Source of the DNA: Bacteroidales bacterium
Lineage (GTDB): Bacteria; Bacteroidota; Bacteroidia; Bacteroidales; UBA932
Length of the DNA: 64,000 nt
NCBI GenBank assembly: GCA_012510445.1
Contig: JAAZIA010000025.1
Location: forward strand, 1-64,000
Reading direction: 5' to 3'
The position numbers and the translations under genes are program-made. The notes under the pieces are model-generated. The model worked only from the letters and a program-made list of their open reading frames with translations, made no database searches and was not told where the DNA came from. This document shows, piece after piece, positions 34,316 through 45,893 of the stretch (the first letter of the stretch is position 1; each line of letters opens with the position of its first letter).

Positions 34316-35458
34316 ATGGATCAGATTATAAATAACCTGCAACAATTTTGGGAGTATACAGGATTTGCCAATACCACCTTTCAGCATATCCTTATGATAT
34401 GTATTGGTATTGGATTCATTGCCATGGGTATAATTAAGGAGTGGGAACCGCTTCTGCTTATACCTATTGGGTTTGGAATGATCATTGGAAACATTCCGCT
34501 TTACGCGGGTCTAAGTGTTGGTATTTACGAAGAAGGTTCTGTACTTAATATCCTCCACCACGGAGTGCAAAACGGATGGTATCCTCCCCTCATTTTCCTG
34601 GGTATTGGAGCCATGACAGATTTTTCTTCCCTTATATCCAATCCCAAGCTACTTTTGATTGGAGCCGCAGCTCAATTTGGTATTTTTGCTGCTTATGCTG
34701 CCTCGCTCTTCCTGGGCTTTGAGCCGCATGCAGCCGGTGCTATTGGCATTATTGGCGGTGCAGACGGTCCTACAGCCATCTTCTTATCATCCAGGCTGGC
34801 TCCAGACCTTTTGGGAGCTATTGCTGTATCTGCGTATTCTTACATGGCGCTGGTACCGCTCATTCAGCCTCCCATCATGAAACTCTTTACAACAAAGAAA
34901 GAACGGCTCATACGCATGAAACCGGCGCGTGTTGTTTCCAGGGCAGAAAAAGTAATTTTCCCCATTGTAGGACTTTTGCTGACTGCTTTTATAGTTCCCT
35001 CGGGACTTCCCTTACTGGGGCTGCTCTTCTTTGGAAATTTACTGAAAGAAAGCGGAGTGACCAGACGCTTGGCAGAGACAGCCCGCGGTCCGCTCATTGA
35101 TATTGTAACCATCCTGATTGGCCTGACCGTAGGATGTTCCACGCAAGCAGACAAATTCCTTCAAGTGGAATCTGTGAAAATTTTTGCTCTGGGAGCCATG
35201 TCATTTATTGTAGCAACAACAGCCGGCGTACTTTTTGTTAAGGTCATGAACTTGTTTCTGAAACCAGGAAACAAAATAAACCCGCTTATTGGAAACTCGG
35301 GCGTATCTGCTGTTCCTGACAGTGCCCGTGTATCTGAGCTTGTAGGCCTTCAATATGACCGCACCAACCACCTGCTTATGCATGCTATGGGCCCCAACGT
35401 GGCCGGAGTCATTGGCTCTGCAGTAGCTGCCGGAATTTTACTTGGATTCTTATCATAA
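34316..35458 (+). CDS. mmdB: Sodium-translocating decarboxylase beta subunit
   Basis: A 380-residue inner-membrane subunit with about ten spans that decarboxylates carboxybiotin and drives two sodium ions outward. Key family motifs are intact: the acidic residue in IGGADGPTAIFLSS, the helix AYSYMALVPLIQPPIM and the serine/glycine region NPLIGNSGVSAVPDSARV. The sodium gradient it makes could feed the AGCS symporter and the adjacent V-type ATPase, which begins 25 bases downstream. Confidence 0.95.
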   Translation: MDQIINNLQQFWEYTGFANTTFQHILMICIGIGFIAMGIIKEWEPLLLIPIGFGMIIGNIPLYAGLSVGIYEEGSVLNILHHGVQNGWYPPLIFLGIGAMTDFSSLISNPKLLLIGAAAQFGIFAAYAASLFLGFEPHAAGAIGIIGGADGPTAIFLSSRLAPDLLGAIAVSAYSYMALVPLIQPPIMKLFTTKKERLIRMKPARVVSRAEKVIFPIVGLLLTAFIVPSGLPLLGLLFFGNLLKESGVTRRLAETARGPLIDIVTILIGLTVGCSTQADKFLQVESVKIFALGAMSFIVATTAGVLFVKVMNLFLKPGNKINPLIGNSGVSAVPDSARVSELVGLQYDRTNHLLMHAMGPNVAGVIGSAVAAGILLGFLS

Positions 35459-35483
35459 TAAAACACATATCCAATACAAACCT

Positions 35484-36098
35484 ATGGAAAACAAACTGCA
35501 AGAACTGACAAACAAGCTGTACCAAGAAGGGTTGGCTAAAGGCAAAGAAGAATCGGAAGTTCTTATTGCAAAAGCCAAAGAAGAAGCCGAGGCTATTGTT
35601 ATAGCCGCCAAAGAAGAAGCTGCCGGTATGGTAGAGCGTGCAGAGAAAGAAGCTGCAGAACATAAAGAGCAAGTGGAAAATGAAATTAGAATGGCATCCC
35701 GCCATACCCTTACTGCTCTAAAAAAGGAAATCGAAAACTTGGTTGTATGTAAAGCCTTGGAAGATCCTACAAAAAAAGCAATGGATGACGTTGCCTTTGT
35801 TCAGGACATTATAGAAACGCTTATTCGTGCGTTTAATCCGGAGGAAGCCTCCTCTATAGATTTGGAACTTGTATTGCCACAAGTAAAAAAAGAGGCTTTT
35901 TCAGATTTTTTAAAGTCCAGAACTTCAAGGCTATTGGAAAAGGAACTTAAGGTTACCTTTACTACCGGTATAGAAAACGGGTTTGTCATTGGCCCGGTAG
36001 ACGGAGGCTTCCAAATCCGTTTTACAGATGCGGATTTTATGGCCCTGTTCAACACATACGTGAGCCCCGGGACCCAAAAATTGCTGTATGGCGAATAA
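35484..36098 (+). CDS. V-type ATPase subunit E (peripheral stalk)
   Basis: A 204-residue stalk protein. The first 85 residues are a highly charged coiled coil (alternating Lys/Glu/Ala), followed by a globular C-terminal domain ending in the family pattern GFQIRFTDADFMALFNTYVSP. It links the catalytic head to the membrane sector. A longer frame begins at 35442 inside the mmdB 3' end, but MENKLQELTNKLYQEG is the family-like start. It overlaps the DUF2764 gene by 11 bases. Confidence 0.85.
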   Translation: MENKLQELTNKLYQEGLAKGKEESEVLIAKAKEEAEAIVIAAKEEAAGMVERAEKEAAEHKEQVENEIRMASRHTLTALKKEIENLVVCKALEDPTKKAMDDVAFVQDIIETLIRAFNPEEASSIDLELVLPQVKKEAFSDFLKSRTSRLLEKELKVTFTTGIENGFVIGPVDGGFQIRFTDADFMALFNTYVSPGTQKLLYGE

Positions 36099-36726
36099 TT
36101 ACGAATTTATTATTGCAGGACTACCACAGCTGGTATTGGATTTTCAATCCGGAAACTTTAATCTGAAAGCTCTTACCACATCCGTCAGGGAATTGTTGGA
36201 TGAGAAAGACAACCGTTGGCTGGACTGGTTGGATAAAGGAATGGAGTCTCAATACCTAAATTCTCATTTTTACCGTGCTGTGCAAAAGTGCAGCAACGGT
36301 TTTATTAGAGAATACTTTTCTTTTGACAGGGACGTTAGGAACATCATTGCTGCCTATACGGCAAGAGAGTACAAACAGGGTATCAAAGACCACTTGGTGG
36401 GCAGCAATGAACTCACAGAGCAGCTTTCCGTTTCCAGAGCCGATGATTTTGACTTGGAATACATTTCGCCGTATGGAGGCCCGCTGCACAGGATCATGCA
36501 GCTAAAAGATCCGGTAGAACGAGAACAAAAAACAGACAGGCTCAGATGGGATAAAGCTTCTGAGCTAACCGTTTTCCATTACTTTACTATAGATGTTATA
36601 CTTGCTTTTTTGCTAAAAGCCGGCATAGTAGCCCGTTGGGCCAAATTAGACAAAGAAACAGGAATGAAATTGTTTAGAGAGCTGGTCCATGAAGTAAAAA
36701 GCACTTACCAAGCAGATAAAAAATAA
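36088..36726 (+). CDS. DUF2764 protein, V-ATPase associated
   Basis: A 212-residue soluble helical protein of the DUF2764 family, found in Bacteroidetes-type V-ATPase operons between subunits E and A. It begins NNYEFIIAGLPQLVLDFQ. Its position is that of subunit C in other V/A-ATPase operons, and no ordinary C or F gene is present, so it may act as the rotor-to-shaft adaptor. That role is inferred from context. It overlaps subunit E and lies 2 bases before subunit A. Confidence 0.82.
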   Translation: MANNYEFIIAGLPQLVLDFQSGNFNLKALTTSVRELLDEKDNRWLDWLDKGMESQYLNSHFYRAVQKCSNGFIREYFSFDRDVRNIIAAYTAREYKQGIKDHLVGSNELTEQLSVSRADDFDLEYISPYGGPLHRIMQLKDPVEREQKTDRLRWDKASELTVFHYFTIDVILAFLLKAGIVARWAKLDKETGMKLFRELVHEVKSTYQADKK

Positions 36727-36728
36727 TT

Positions 36729-38492
36729 ATGCAAACACAAACCACCGGAAAAGTAAGAGGCATCATTGCCAATTTGGTTACCATTGAGGTTGACGGACCG
36801 GTTGCACAGAACGAAATTTGTTTTATCCATCTGGGAGACACACGTCTGATGGCAGAAGTCATCAAGGTTTCCGGAAAAAACGCCTCGGCTCAAGTATATG
36901 AAAGCACCCGAGGTCTACGTGTAGAAGATCACGTCACTTTTGCAGGCCATATGCTGGAAGTCCGGCTGGGACCGGGTCTGTTGTCCAACAATTACGACGG
37001 GCTTCAGAACAACCTGGCGACTATGGATGGTGTCTTTCTAAAAAAAGGCGATTATACAGAACCTATAGACAGAGAGGCTGTGTGGGATTTCAAACCTTTA
37101 GCAAAGGTCGGCGACAAAGTTACGGCCGGTGACTGGCTGGGTGAAGTCATGGAAAGCTGGCTACTCCACCGCATTATGGTGCCTTTTATTATGACAGAAA
37201 CGTACACCGTAGAAACTGTTGTGGAAGAAGGTTCCTATACGGTTGATAAAACCATAGCCGTCCTGAAAGACAGCAAAGGAAAGACCTACCCTGTTACCAT
37301 GGTACAAAAATGGCCTGTAAAACGAGCCATTACCGCTTACAAAGAAAAACCCAGACCGTTCAAGGTTATGGAAACAGGCGTTCGTACGATTGATACTTTT
37401 AATCCCATTGCCGAGGGAGGCACCGGCTTTATTCCCGGACCTTTTGGATCCGGAAAGACCGTTCTTCAGCACGCCATTGCTAAGCAAGCAGAAGCTGATA
37501 TTATTGTAGTGGCGGCCTGTGGGGAACGTGCCAACGAAGTGGTGGAAATTTTTACAGAATTCCCCAAATTGATAGACAACCGCACAGGAAGGCATCTGAT
37601 GGAACGTACTACCATCATATGTAACACCTCTAACATGCCGGTAGCCGCCCGTGAGGCTTCTGTGTATACCGCTATGACCATTTGTGAATATTACCGAGCT
37701 ATGGGACACCGTGCCTTATTGCTGGCAGACTCTACGTCGCGTTGGGCACAGGCTCTAAGAGAGATGAGTAACCGAATGGAAGAACTCCCCGGACAAGATG
37801 CCTTCCCCATGGACCTTCCGGCCATCATTTCCAGTTTCTATGCACGCGCAGGAATTGTAGAACTGAATAACGGAGAATTAGGATCGGTTACTTTCATTGG
37901 AACGGTATCTCCTGCCGGGGGAAACTTGAAAGAACCCGTTACGGAATCTACCCAAAAAGCCACCCGTTGTTTCTATGCATTGTCGCAAAACAGAGCTGAC
38001 AGAAAACGTTACCCTGCTATAGACCCCATGGACAGCTATTCCAAATACCTGGAATACCCCGAAGTTATATCGTATTTTGAGAAGAAAATGGGTCCGGAAT
38101 GGATTGATAAAATTTGGGAAGGAAAAAACTTCGTAAGACGAGGTAAAGAAGCCTACGAACAAATCAACATCTTAGGAGACGACGGAGTCCCCCTAAGCTA
38201 CCATATAAATTACTGGAAATCTGAGCTTATAGACTTTATTATTCTTCAGCAAGACGCTTTTGATTCCATTGATGCCTGTACCCCTATGGAACGTCAGGAA
38301 TACATGTACACAAAAGTAATTGAGGTCTGTCGTAAGGATTTTACATTTGAAGACTTTGAAGACTGTTCTGATTTTTTCAAAAGAGTGATCAATGTTTTCC
38401 GCCAAATGAACTATTCTGAATTCCAATCGGAAGGTTTCAAACGCTACGAAATTGAAATTGAAGAACTCCTGACCCAAAAGGTTCAGGCTTAA
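36729..38492 (+). CDS. atpA: V-type ATPase catalytic subunit A
   Basis: A 587-residue catalytic head subunit. After the N-terminal beta barrel and the V-type non-homologous insert (about 115-190), the P-loop GPFGSGKT lies at 237-244. ACGERANEVVEI and the nucleotide-binding LLADSTSRWAQALRE follow. The enzyme couples ATP hydrolysis or synthesis to ion flow through subunits I and K. It lies 2 bases after DUF2764 and 11 bases before subunit B. Confidence 0.97.
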   Translation: MQTQTTGKVRGIIANLVTIEVDGPVAQNEICFIHLGDTRLMAEVIKVSGKNASAQVYESTRGLRVEDHVTFAGHMLEVRLGPGLLSNNYDGLQNNLATMDGVFLKKGDYTEPIDREAVWDFKPLAKVGDKVTAGDWLGEVMESWLLHRIMVPFIMTETYTVETVVEEGSYTVDKTIAVLKDSKGKTYPVTMVQKWPVKRAITAYKEKPRPFKVMETGVRTIDTFNPIAEGGTGFIPGPFGSGKTVLQHAIAKQAEADIIVVAACGERANEVVEIFTEFPKLIDNRTGRHLMERTTIICNTSNMPVAAREASVYTAMTICEYYRAMGHRALLLADSTSRWAQALREMSNRMEELPGQDAFPMDLPAIISSFYARAGIVELNNGELGSVTFIGTVSPAGGNLKEPVTESTQKATRCFYALSQNRADRKRYPAIDPMDSYSKYLEYPEVISYFEKKMGPEWIDKIWEGKNFVRRGKEAYEQINILGDDGVPLSYHINYWKSELIDFIILQQDAFDSIDACTPMERQEYMYTKVIEVCRKDFTFEDFEDCSDFFKRVINVFRQMNYSEFQSEGFKRYEIEIEELLTQKVQA

Positions 38493-38503
38493 TACATAAA
38501 AAT

Positions 38504-39820
38504 ATGGCAAAAGCTTTTCAACGCATATACACACGTTTAGAAGGAATCACAAAAGCCACTGTTGTACTGAATGCCCGCCGCGTAATGAACGATGAATTGG
38601 CTACCGTAGACGGCCGCCTGTCTCAGGTAGTAAAGATTAGCGGAGACCAGGTTACCTTGCAGGTTTTTGGAGGAACAGAAGGCATTGCTACCAACTCCGA
38701 GGTGGTTTTCTGGGGCGAGGCTCCTTCGCTCAATGTAAGTGACCACCTGGCAGGACGTTTCTTTAATGCCTACGGCAAACCCATTGACGGCGGCCCCCAT
38801 GTAGAAGGAGAACATCGGGAAATTGGAGGTCCCTCTGTAAACCCCTTCCGAAGGGCACAACCTTCCCAGATCATTCCTACAGGAATTGCCGGTATTGACC
38901 TGAATAACACGTTAGTATCCGGGCAAAAAATTCCGTTTTTCGCCGACCCCGATCAGCCTTACAACCAGGTAATGGCTACCGTGGCACTGAGAGCAGACGT
39001 AGATAAAATTATTCTGGGCGGCATGGGGCTTACCAACGACGATTATTTATTTTTTAGGCAATCTTTTGAGAATGCCGGAAAGTTATCCCGTATTATCAGT
39101 TTTGTGAATACTACAGACGACCCGCCCGTGGAGCGCCTGCTCATTCCCGATATGGCGCTCACGGCAGCCGAGTATTTTGCGGTGGATAAAAATGAAAAAG
39201 TATTGGTGTTGCTCACAGACATGACGCTTTATGCAGACGCGCTAAGTATTGTAAGCAACCGTATGGACCAAATACCGTCTAAAGATTCTATGCCCGGATC
39301 GCTCTATTCAGACTTGGCTAAGATCTACGAAAAGGCAGTACAATTGCCTTCCGGAGGTTCCATTACCATCATTGCCGTGACCACCCTTAGCGGAGGAGAC
39401 ATTACACATGCCATTCCCGACAACACCGGGTACATTACAGAAGGGCAGCTTTTCCTACGACACGACTCCGATACAGGAAAAGTAATTGTAGACCCCTTCC
39501 GCTCGCTTTCACGCCTTAAACAATTGGTTATTGGGAAACAAACAAGAGAAGACCATAACCACGTAATGAACACAGCCATTCGCCTGTACGCAGACGCTGC
39601 AGACGCCAAAACAAAACTTGAGAACGGTTTTGACCTGAGCGATTACGATTTACGTGCTTTGGATTTTGCAAAAGAGTATTCATTACAACTGTTATCCATT
39701 GATGTAAATATTAATGTAACAGAAATGTTGGAACGTACCTGGAAACTTTTTGCTAAGTACTTCACCATTGAAGAATTAAGCATCCGTGAAGACCTGGTTG
39801 AGAAATATTATGGCCATTAA
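38504..39820 (+). CDS. atpB: V-type ATPase subunit B
   Basis: A 438-residue non-catalytic head subunit homologous to A but lacking a P-loop: the corresponding segment reads VSGQKIPFFADPDQPYN, the usual subunit B form. LLTDMTLYADALSIVSNRMDQIPS is the matching nucleotide-interface signature. The 3' end overlaps subunit D by 11 bases. Length is within the family range. Confidence 0.96.
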   Translation: MAKAFQRIYTRLEGITKATVVLNARRVMNDELATVDGRLSQVVKISGDQVTLQVFGGTEGIATNSEVVFWGEAPSLNVSDHLAGRFFNAYGKPIDGGPHVEGEHREIGGPSVNPFRRAQPSQIIPTGIAGIDLNNTLVSGQKIPFFADPDQPYNQVMATVALRADVDKIILGGMGLTNDDYLFFRQSFENAGKLSRIISFVNTTDDPPVERLLIPDMALTAAEYFAVDKNEKVLVLLTDMTLYADALSIVSNRMDQIPSKDSMPGSLYSDLAKIYEKAVQLPSGGSITIIAVTTLSGGDITHAIPDNTGYITEGQLFLRHDSDTGKVIVDPFRSLSRLKQLVIGKQTREDHNHVMNTAIRLYADAADAKTKLENGFDLSDYDLRALDFAKEYSLQLLSIDVNINVTEMLERTWKLFAKYFTIEELSIREDLVEKYYGH

Positions 39821-40408
39821 ATATCAGTTTAATAAAACTTCACTTACCGCCCTTGGAAAGCAACTGAAGATCAGGGAAAATGCACTTCCTACGTTAAAAA
39901 ACAAGGAAAGTGCTCTGCGTATGGAAGTCAAGCGAGCCAGGCAGCGGTCAGATCAACTGCAGGAAGAGTTAGACAACACTTTGGCTTCTTACAGGGGTAT
40001 GGCAGCTATGTGGAATGAATTTACACCAGGATTGATCCGTGTAAAAGACGTTCTACTGGATACGGTGAAAATTGCCGGTATAAAAACCCCCGCCTTAAAA
40101 GAAGTTCTTTTTGAAGTCAGCCCTTACTCCCTCTTTTCGCAACCGCAATGGTTTGCTCAAGGAGTTCATATCCTGAAAGAATTGGCTCAAATTGGTATTG
40201 AAAGTGAAATCTATTTAGAAAAGAGGAACTTGCTTGATCATGCCCGTAAAAAGACTACCCAAAAAGTGAACCTGTACGAAAAAGTACAGATTCCCGGGTA
40301 CCAGGAAGCCATCCGCAAAATCAAGCGCTATCTGGAAGACGAAGAAACGCTATCTAAAGCCAGCCAGAAAATTGTTAAAAACCGTAAGCAGAAAGAGGAG
40401 GATATGTT

Positions 40409-40412
<4 letters not shown>
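39810..40412 (+). CDS. atpD: V-type ATPase subunit D (central shaft)
   Basis: A 200-residue, mostly coiled-coil shaft protein that rotates inside the A3B3 head. Long helices at both ends (ALRMEVKRARQRSDQLQEEL near 35-55; RKIKRYLEDEETLSKASQ near 165-185) fit the family. The frame extends upstream to 39786, inside subunit B, but MAIKYQFNKTSLTALGKQL at 39810 is the family-like start. It overlaps subunit I by 4 bases. Confidence 0.92.
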
Positions 40413-42693
<2,281 letters not shown>

Positions 42694-42696
42694 GCC

Positions 42697-44091
42697 ATGA
42701 GCTTGATTACCTCCATTTCAGGAATAAGGGGTACCATAGGCGGACTGCCGGGGGTATCCCTTTCTCCGTTGGATATTGTCCGTTTTACCTCTGCATATGC
42801 CCAACTTATTAAAGAGCAAAGCAAAAGGGAACGCCATACCGTGGTAGTAGGCCGTGACGCCAGACTGTCCGGAGATATGGTAAGACAACTGGTGTGCGGT
42901 ACACTGCAAGCATGCGGAATGGAGGTTATAGATTTAGGCTTGGCCAGCACGCCTACCACAGAAATGGCTGTGCTGTTTACCAAAGCCTCCGGAGGTATGG
43001 TAATAACCGCCAGTCACAACCCAAGGGATTGGAACGCTCTTAAAATGCTGGATGGTAGCGGTGAGTTTCTGAACGCACAGCAAGGAGAGCAAATACTGGA
43101 AACAATCCGAAACAGCTCTTTTACGTACGTTTCTGTAGATCAATTGGGAGCGTACTCCACAGCCGATTTTACAGACAAACATATAGAGGCCGTTATCAAC
43201 CACCCGTTGGTCAATAAAGAAGCCATAAGGAAGGCAGGATTTAGTGCTGCTGTGGACGGCATAAACTCTGTAGGTGGCATCATCGTCCCCCGGCTTTTAG
43301 AATCTTTAGGAGTAGTTTGCCATAAAATCCATTGCCACCCTACTGGAGAGTTTGCACACAACCCGGAACCGCTACCGGAACACCTCAAGGATTTGTCTGC
43401 AGAGGTAGTTACTAAAAAAGCAGACCTTGGTATTTCTGTGGATCCCGATGTGGACCGCCTGGCTCTGGTATGTGAGGACGGAAGCATGTTTGGCGAAGAG
43501 TTTACCTTGGTGGCCTGTGCAGATTACGTACTGGGAAAACACGCCGCATCACATCCCGGGAAACCCCTGCATACCGTATCTAACTTATCCTCAACGCGTG
43601 CCTTGAAAGACGTTGCCGGGTGGCATAAAGGAACGTATTCTGCCTCGGCCGTTGGCGAAGCTCATGTGGTGGCAGAAATGAAACGTACTGCAAGCCTTAT
43701 TGGAGGTGAAGGAAACGGCGGAGTCATTTTACCTTCTTTGCATTACGGAAGGGATGCCGTAATAGGTGTCGCCCTGTTTTTATCCCTTCTTGCAGAAAAA
43801 AAGACATCTGTTAGCAAGCTTAGAAACACGTATCCTACATACCACCTGAGCAAAAACAGGAAGGCATTAAAAGAAGACACCTCCCTGCCCGTTTTATTTG
43901 ACCGGGTACAAGCTGCCTTTCCCGGAGCTAACGTTGACTTACGCGATGGATTGCGCTTAGATTTTGAAGAAGAAAGAACATGGGTAAGCCTGCGCAAGTC
44001 AAATACAGAACCCATTATGCGTATCTACAGCGAAGCTCCTTTGGCCTCTGAAGCCAACCAATTGGCCGGTAAAGTCATGAAATTGCTTTAG
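42697..44091 (+). CDS. glmM: Phosphoglucosamine mutase-like hexomutase
   Basis: A 464-residue alpha-D-phosphohexomutase. The phosphoserine loop is TASHNPRDWNALK, the metal loop SVDPDVDRLAL and the sugar-binding loop GGEGNGGV. The C-terminal phosphate loop reads RKSNTEPIMRIYSEA. The N-terminus SLITSISGIRGTIGG matches Bacteroidetes enzymes usually named GlmM, which make glucosamine-1-phosphate for peptidoglycan and LPS. Phosphomannomutase activity is possible. It lies 3 bases after subunit K and ends the long rightward run. Confidence 0.87.
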   Translation: MSLITSISGIRGTIGGLPGVSLSPLDIVRFTSAYAQLIKEQSKRERHTVVVGRDARLSGDMVRQLVCGTLQACGMEVIDLGLASTPTTEMAVLFTKASGGMVITASHNPRDWNALKMLDGSGEFLNAQQGEQILETIRNSSFTYVSVDQLGAYSTADFTDKHIEAVINHPLVNKEAIRKAGFSAAVDGINSVGGIIVPRLLESLGVVCHKIHCHPTGEFAHNPEPLPEHLKDLSAEVVTKKADLGISVDPDVDRLALVCEDGSMFGEEFTLVACADYVLGKHAASHPGKPLHTVSNLSSTRALKDVAGWHKGTYSASAVGEAHVVAEMKRTASLIGGEGNGGVILPSLHYGRDAVIGVALFLSLLAEKKTSVSKLRNTYPTYHLSKNRKALKEDTSLPVLFDRVQAAFPGANVDLRDGLRLDFEEERTWVSLRKSNTEPIMRIYSEAPLASEANQLAGKVMKLL

Positions 44092-44116
44092 TTGTGTAAT
44101 CTTACTGCCCGTATAA

Positions 44117-44147
44117 TTTGTAGGGCAGAAAAAATTATGTACCTTTG
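44117..44147 (+). promoter_or_regulatory. Consensus promoter of rpmE2
   Basis: TTTG (44117-44120) is followed by 19 bases and TACCTTTG (44140-44147), a full match to the Bacteroidetes consensus. Transcription would start near 44153, 32 bases before the rpmE2 ATG. Confidence 0.85.
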
Positions 44148-44184
44148 CAGCCCGTTTGAAAGAAAAAATCAAAATTATTATACA

Positions 44185-44436
44185 ATGAAACAAGGAATAC
44201 ACCCTGAAAACTACAGACTGGTAGCATTCAAAGATATGTCCAATGACCACACGTTCGTTACTCGTTCTTGTGTGAACACAAAAGAAACCATTACGCTGGA
44301 AGGAGTGGAATATCCTTTGTACAAGCTGGAAATTTCCAATACATCTCACCCTTTCTATACAGGTAAGATGAAACTGGTTGACACGGCCGGACGTGTAGAC
44401 AAATTCAGGAGTCGTTATGGTGAACGAAAAAAATAA
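44185..44436 (+). CDS. rpmE2: Ribosomal protein L31 type B
   Basis: An 83-residue large-subunit ribosomal protein. [19 protein letters not shown] and [21 protein letters not shown] are typical. The zinc-binding cysteine pairs of type A L31 are absent, and only one cysteine remains, so it is the zinc-independent type B. The ATG at 44185 was preferred over an in-frame ATG at 44092 because the promoter lies between them. A terminator follows 18 bases after the stop. Confidence 0.96.
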   Translation: MKQGIHPENYRLVAFKDMSNDHTFVTRSCVNTKETITLEGVEYPLYKLEISNTSHPFYTGKMKLVDTAGRVDKFRSRYGERKK

Positions 44437-45193
44437 CGGATCCCGGAATACAAAAAAAAGCTGTCCCCAAAAGGACGGCTTTTTTATTCGTAAAACGGTG
44501 CCGGCATACAGCAAACTTACGGCAACAGCAGACGGTTCACTTACCGTAACCGGTCCTTACAGAGAAACATATCATTCGTTGGCCGGAGCTGTTACAGAAT
44601 CTGAATACGTTTACATAGCTTGCGGACTGCGTTTTTTTATAGAATCCGGTATAGCTGCGGGAACGTTACCCTCAGTCATTCACATTCTGGAAATGGGACT
44701 GGGCACGGGTCTTAACGCTTTTCTTGCCTGTAAGGAGGAACTCCCCAATACATCGGAAATTTTTTACCGTGCCGTTGAGAAATATCCGTTACTACCGGAA
44801 ATAACAGACCGTCTGGGATACGCTAAAGATTCGGTAGAAAAAGCCCTGTTTCAGTCCATTCATTCCGGTCCTTGGGGTAGTCCTTACCCAATTACCGAAA
44901 GGTTTACTCTGTGCAAACTCCGGTGTGATTTTTTAACCTTCAAACCCACTCACATACCGGCCGTTCATGTAGTGTTTTACGATGCTTTTTCTCCTGCAGT
45001 GCAGCCCTTGCTATGGACAGAGTCTGCCTTGTTACAAATATTTCCTTACTTAGCTACCGGAGCGGTTCTCACTACATACAGCTGTACCGGCTCTTTCCGG
45101 AGGGTACTGGAGACACTGGGTTTTACAACAGAACGGCTCCCCGGAACGGGCAAAAAGCGCCAAATCCTGAGAGCCGTTCTCACCAGGTCTTGA
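44417..45193 (+). CDS. MnmD-like tRNA methyltransferase
   Basis: A SAM-dependent methyltransferase of the DUF752/MnmC N-domain family, which completes the mnm5 modification at U34 of tRNA. The SAM-binding motif [12 protein letters not shown] and the signature [16 protein letters not shown] are present, followed by a TYSC-type segment. There is no FAD-dependent oxidase domain, as in stand-alone MnmD. The frame opens at 44417, overlapping rpmE2 by 20 bases, but the conserved part begins near residue 28. The rpmE2 terminator lies inside the first 25 codons, so a start at GTG 44498 is a real alternative. Confidence 0.82.
   Translation: MVNEKNNGSRNTKKSCPQKDGFFIRKTVPAYSKLTATADGSLTVTGPYRETYHSLAGAVTESEYVYIACGLRFFIESGIAAGTLPSVIHILEMGLGTGLNAFLACKEELPNTSEIFYRAVEKYPLLPEITDRLGYAKDSVEKALFQSIHSGPWGSPYPITERFTLCKLRCDFLTFKPTHIPAVHVVFYDAFSPAVQPLLWTESALLQIFPYLATGAVLTTYSCTGSFRRVLETLGFTTERLPGTGKKRQILRAVLTRS
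44454..44485 (+). terminator. Intrinsic terminator after rpmE2
   Basis: AAAAGCTGTCC pairs with GGACGGCTTTT around a six-base loop (one U-G pair), ending in a run of six T. It terminates the rpmE2 transcript and overlaps the 5' end of the methyltransferase reading frame. Confidence 0.88.
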
Positions 45194-45213
45194 AACCTGG
45201 ATCTTCTTAGTTA

Positions 45214-45789
45214 TTAGTAGTTCTCTTTCTTTTCTTCAAAATATGACTTGGAATGCAAGCATGCAGGACAAAGTTCAGGAGCCTTTTTACCCTTGGTAAT
45301 GTAACCACAGTTGCGGCACTGCCACAAAATGTCTTGATCCCTTTCAAAGAATTTTCCTTCCTCTACCCTTGCCAACAATTGACGGTAACGTTTTTCATGT
45401 TCTACCTCAACAGAAGCAATGGCTAAAAAAGCAGCAGCTACTTTTGGAAATCCTTCTTCTGCAGCTGTTTTGGCAAACGCAGGATAGAGTTCTGCATGTT
45501 CTTCATACTCCCCTTCTGCTGCTGCCAATAAGTTTTCTTGGGTAGTTCCAATCACACCTGCCGGATAAGCAGCAGCGATTTCTACCATACCGCCTTCCAA
45601 AAATTTAAAAAAACGTTTGGCGTGTTCTTTTTCTTGCATAGCAGTTTCTTCAAATACGGCAGCAATTTGCTGGTAACCTTCTTTTTTGGCTACAGAAGCA
45701 AAATACGTATAACGGCTGCACGCTTGTGATTCTCCTGCAAAAGCAGCTAACAGATTTTTTTCAGTTTTTGTTCCTTTGATAGATTTCAT
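45214..45789 (-). CDS. Rubrerythrin
   Basis: A 191-residue non-haem iron peroxidase that reduces hydrogen peroxide in anaerobes. The N-terminal ferritin-like four-helix domain holds diiron ligands such as E in AFAGESQACSRY, E in QEKEHAKRF and E in EVEHEKRY. The C-terminal rubredoxin domain has the two pairs CRNC and CPAC. Length is typical. It is the last gene in a leftward cluster after rpmF and the tRNA-Arg, and converges with the methyltransferase gene. A 6-bp hairpin (45183-45200) lies between the two. Confidence 0.96.
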   Translation of the reverse strand: MKSIKGTKTEKNLLAAFAGESQACSRYTYFASVAKKEGYQQIAAVFEETAMQEKEHAKRFFKFLEGGMVEIAAAYPAGVIGTTQENLLAAAEGEYEEHAELYPAFAKTAAEEGFPKVAAAFLAIASVEVEHEKRYRQLLARVEEGKFFERDQDILWQCRNCGYITKGKKAPELCPACLHSKSYFEEKKENY

Positions 45790-45808
45790 AGTATTAAAAT
45801 TGTTGTTG

Positions 45809-45880
45809 TAGCCCCACTAGGACTCGAACCTAGATCTGAAGTTTAGGAAACTTCCGTTCTATCCCTTGAACTATAGGGCC
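45809..45880 (-). tRNA. tRNA-Arg (CCU)
   Basis: On the minus strand a 72-base cloverleaf can be drawn. Acceptor GGCCCTA pairs with TGGGGCT. The D stem is GTTC/GAAC, and the anticodon arm is GAAGT-TTCCTAA-ACTTC with anticodon CCU. The T arm is CTAGG-TTCGAGT-CCTAG and the discriminator base is A. CCA is not encoded. It decodes AGG and sits 19 bases from the rubrerythrin start and 13 bases after rpmF on the same strand. Confidence 0.93.
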
Positions 45881-45893
45881 AAACCGATTGGCA

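Noticed and set aside
44092-44184. N-terminal extension of L31 from an upstream in-frame ATG
   Set aside because: A full-consensus promoter lies within this stretch, and L31 type B begins at [10 protein letters not shown].
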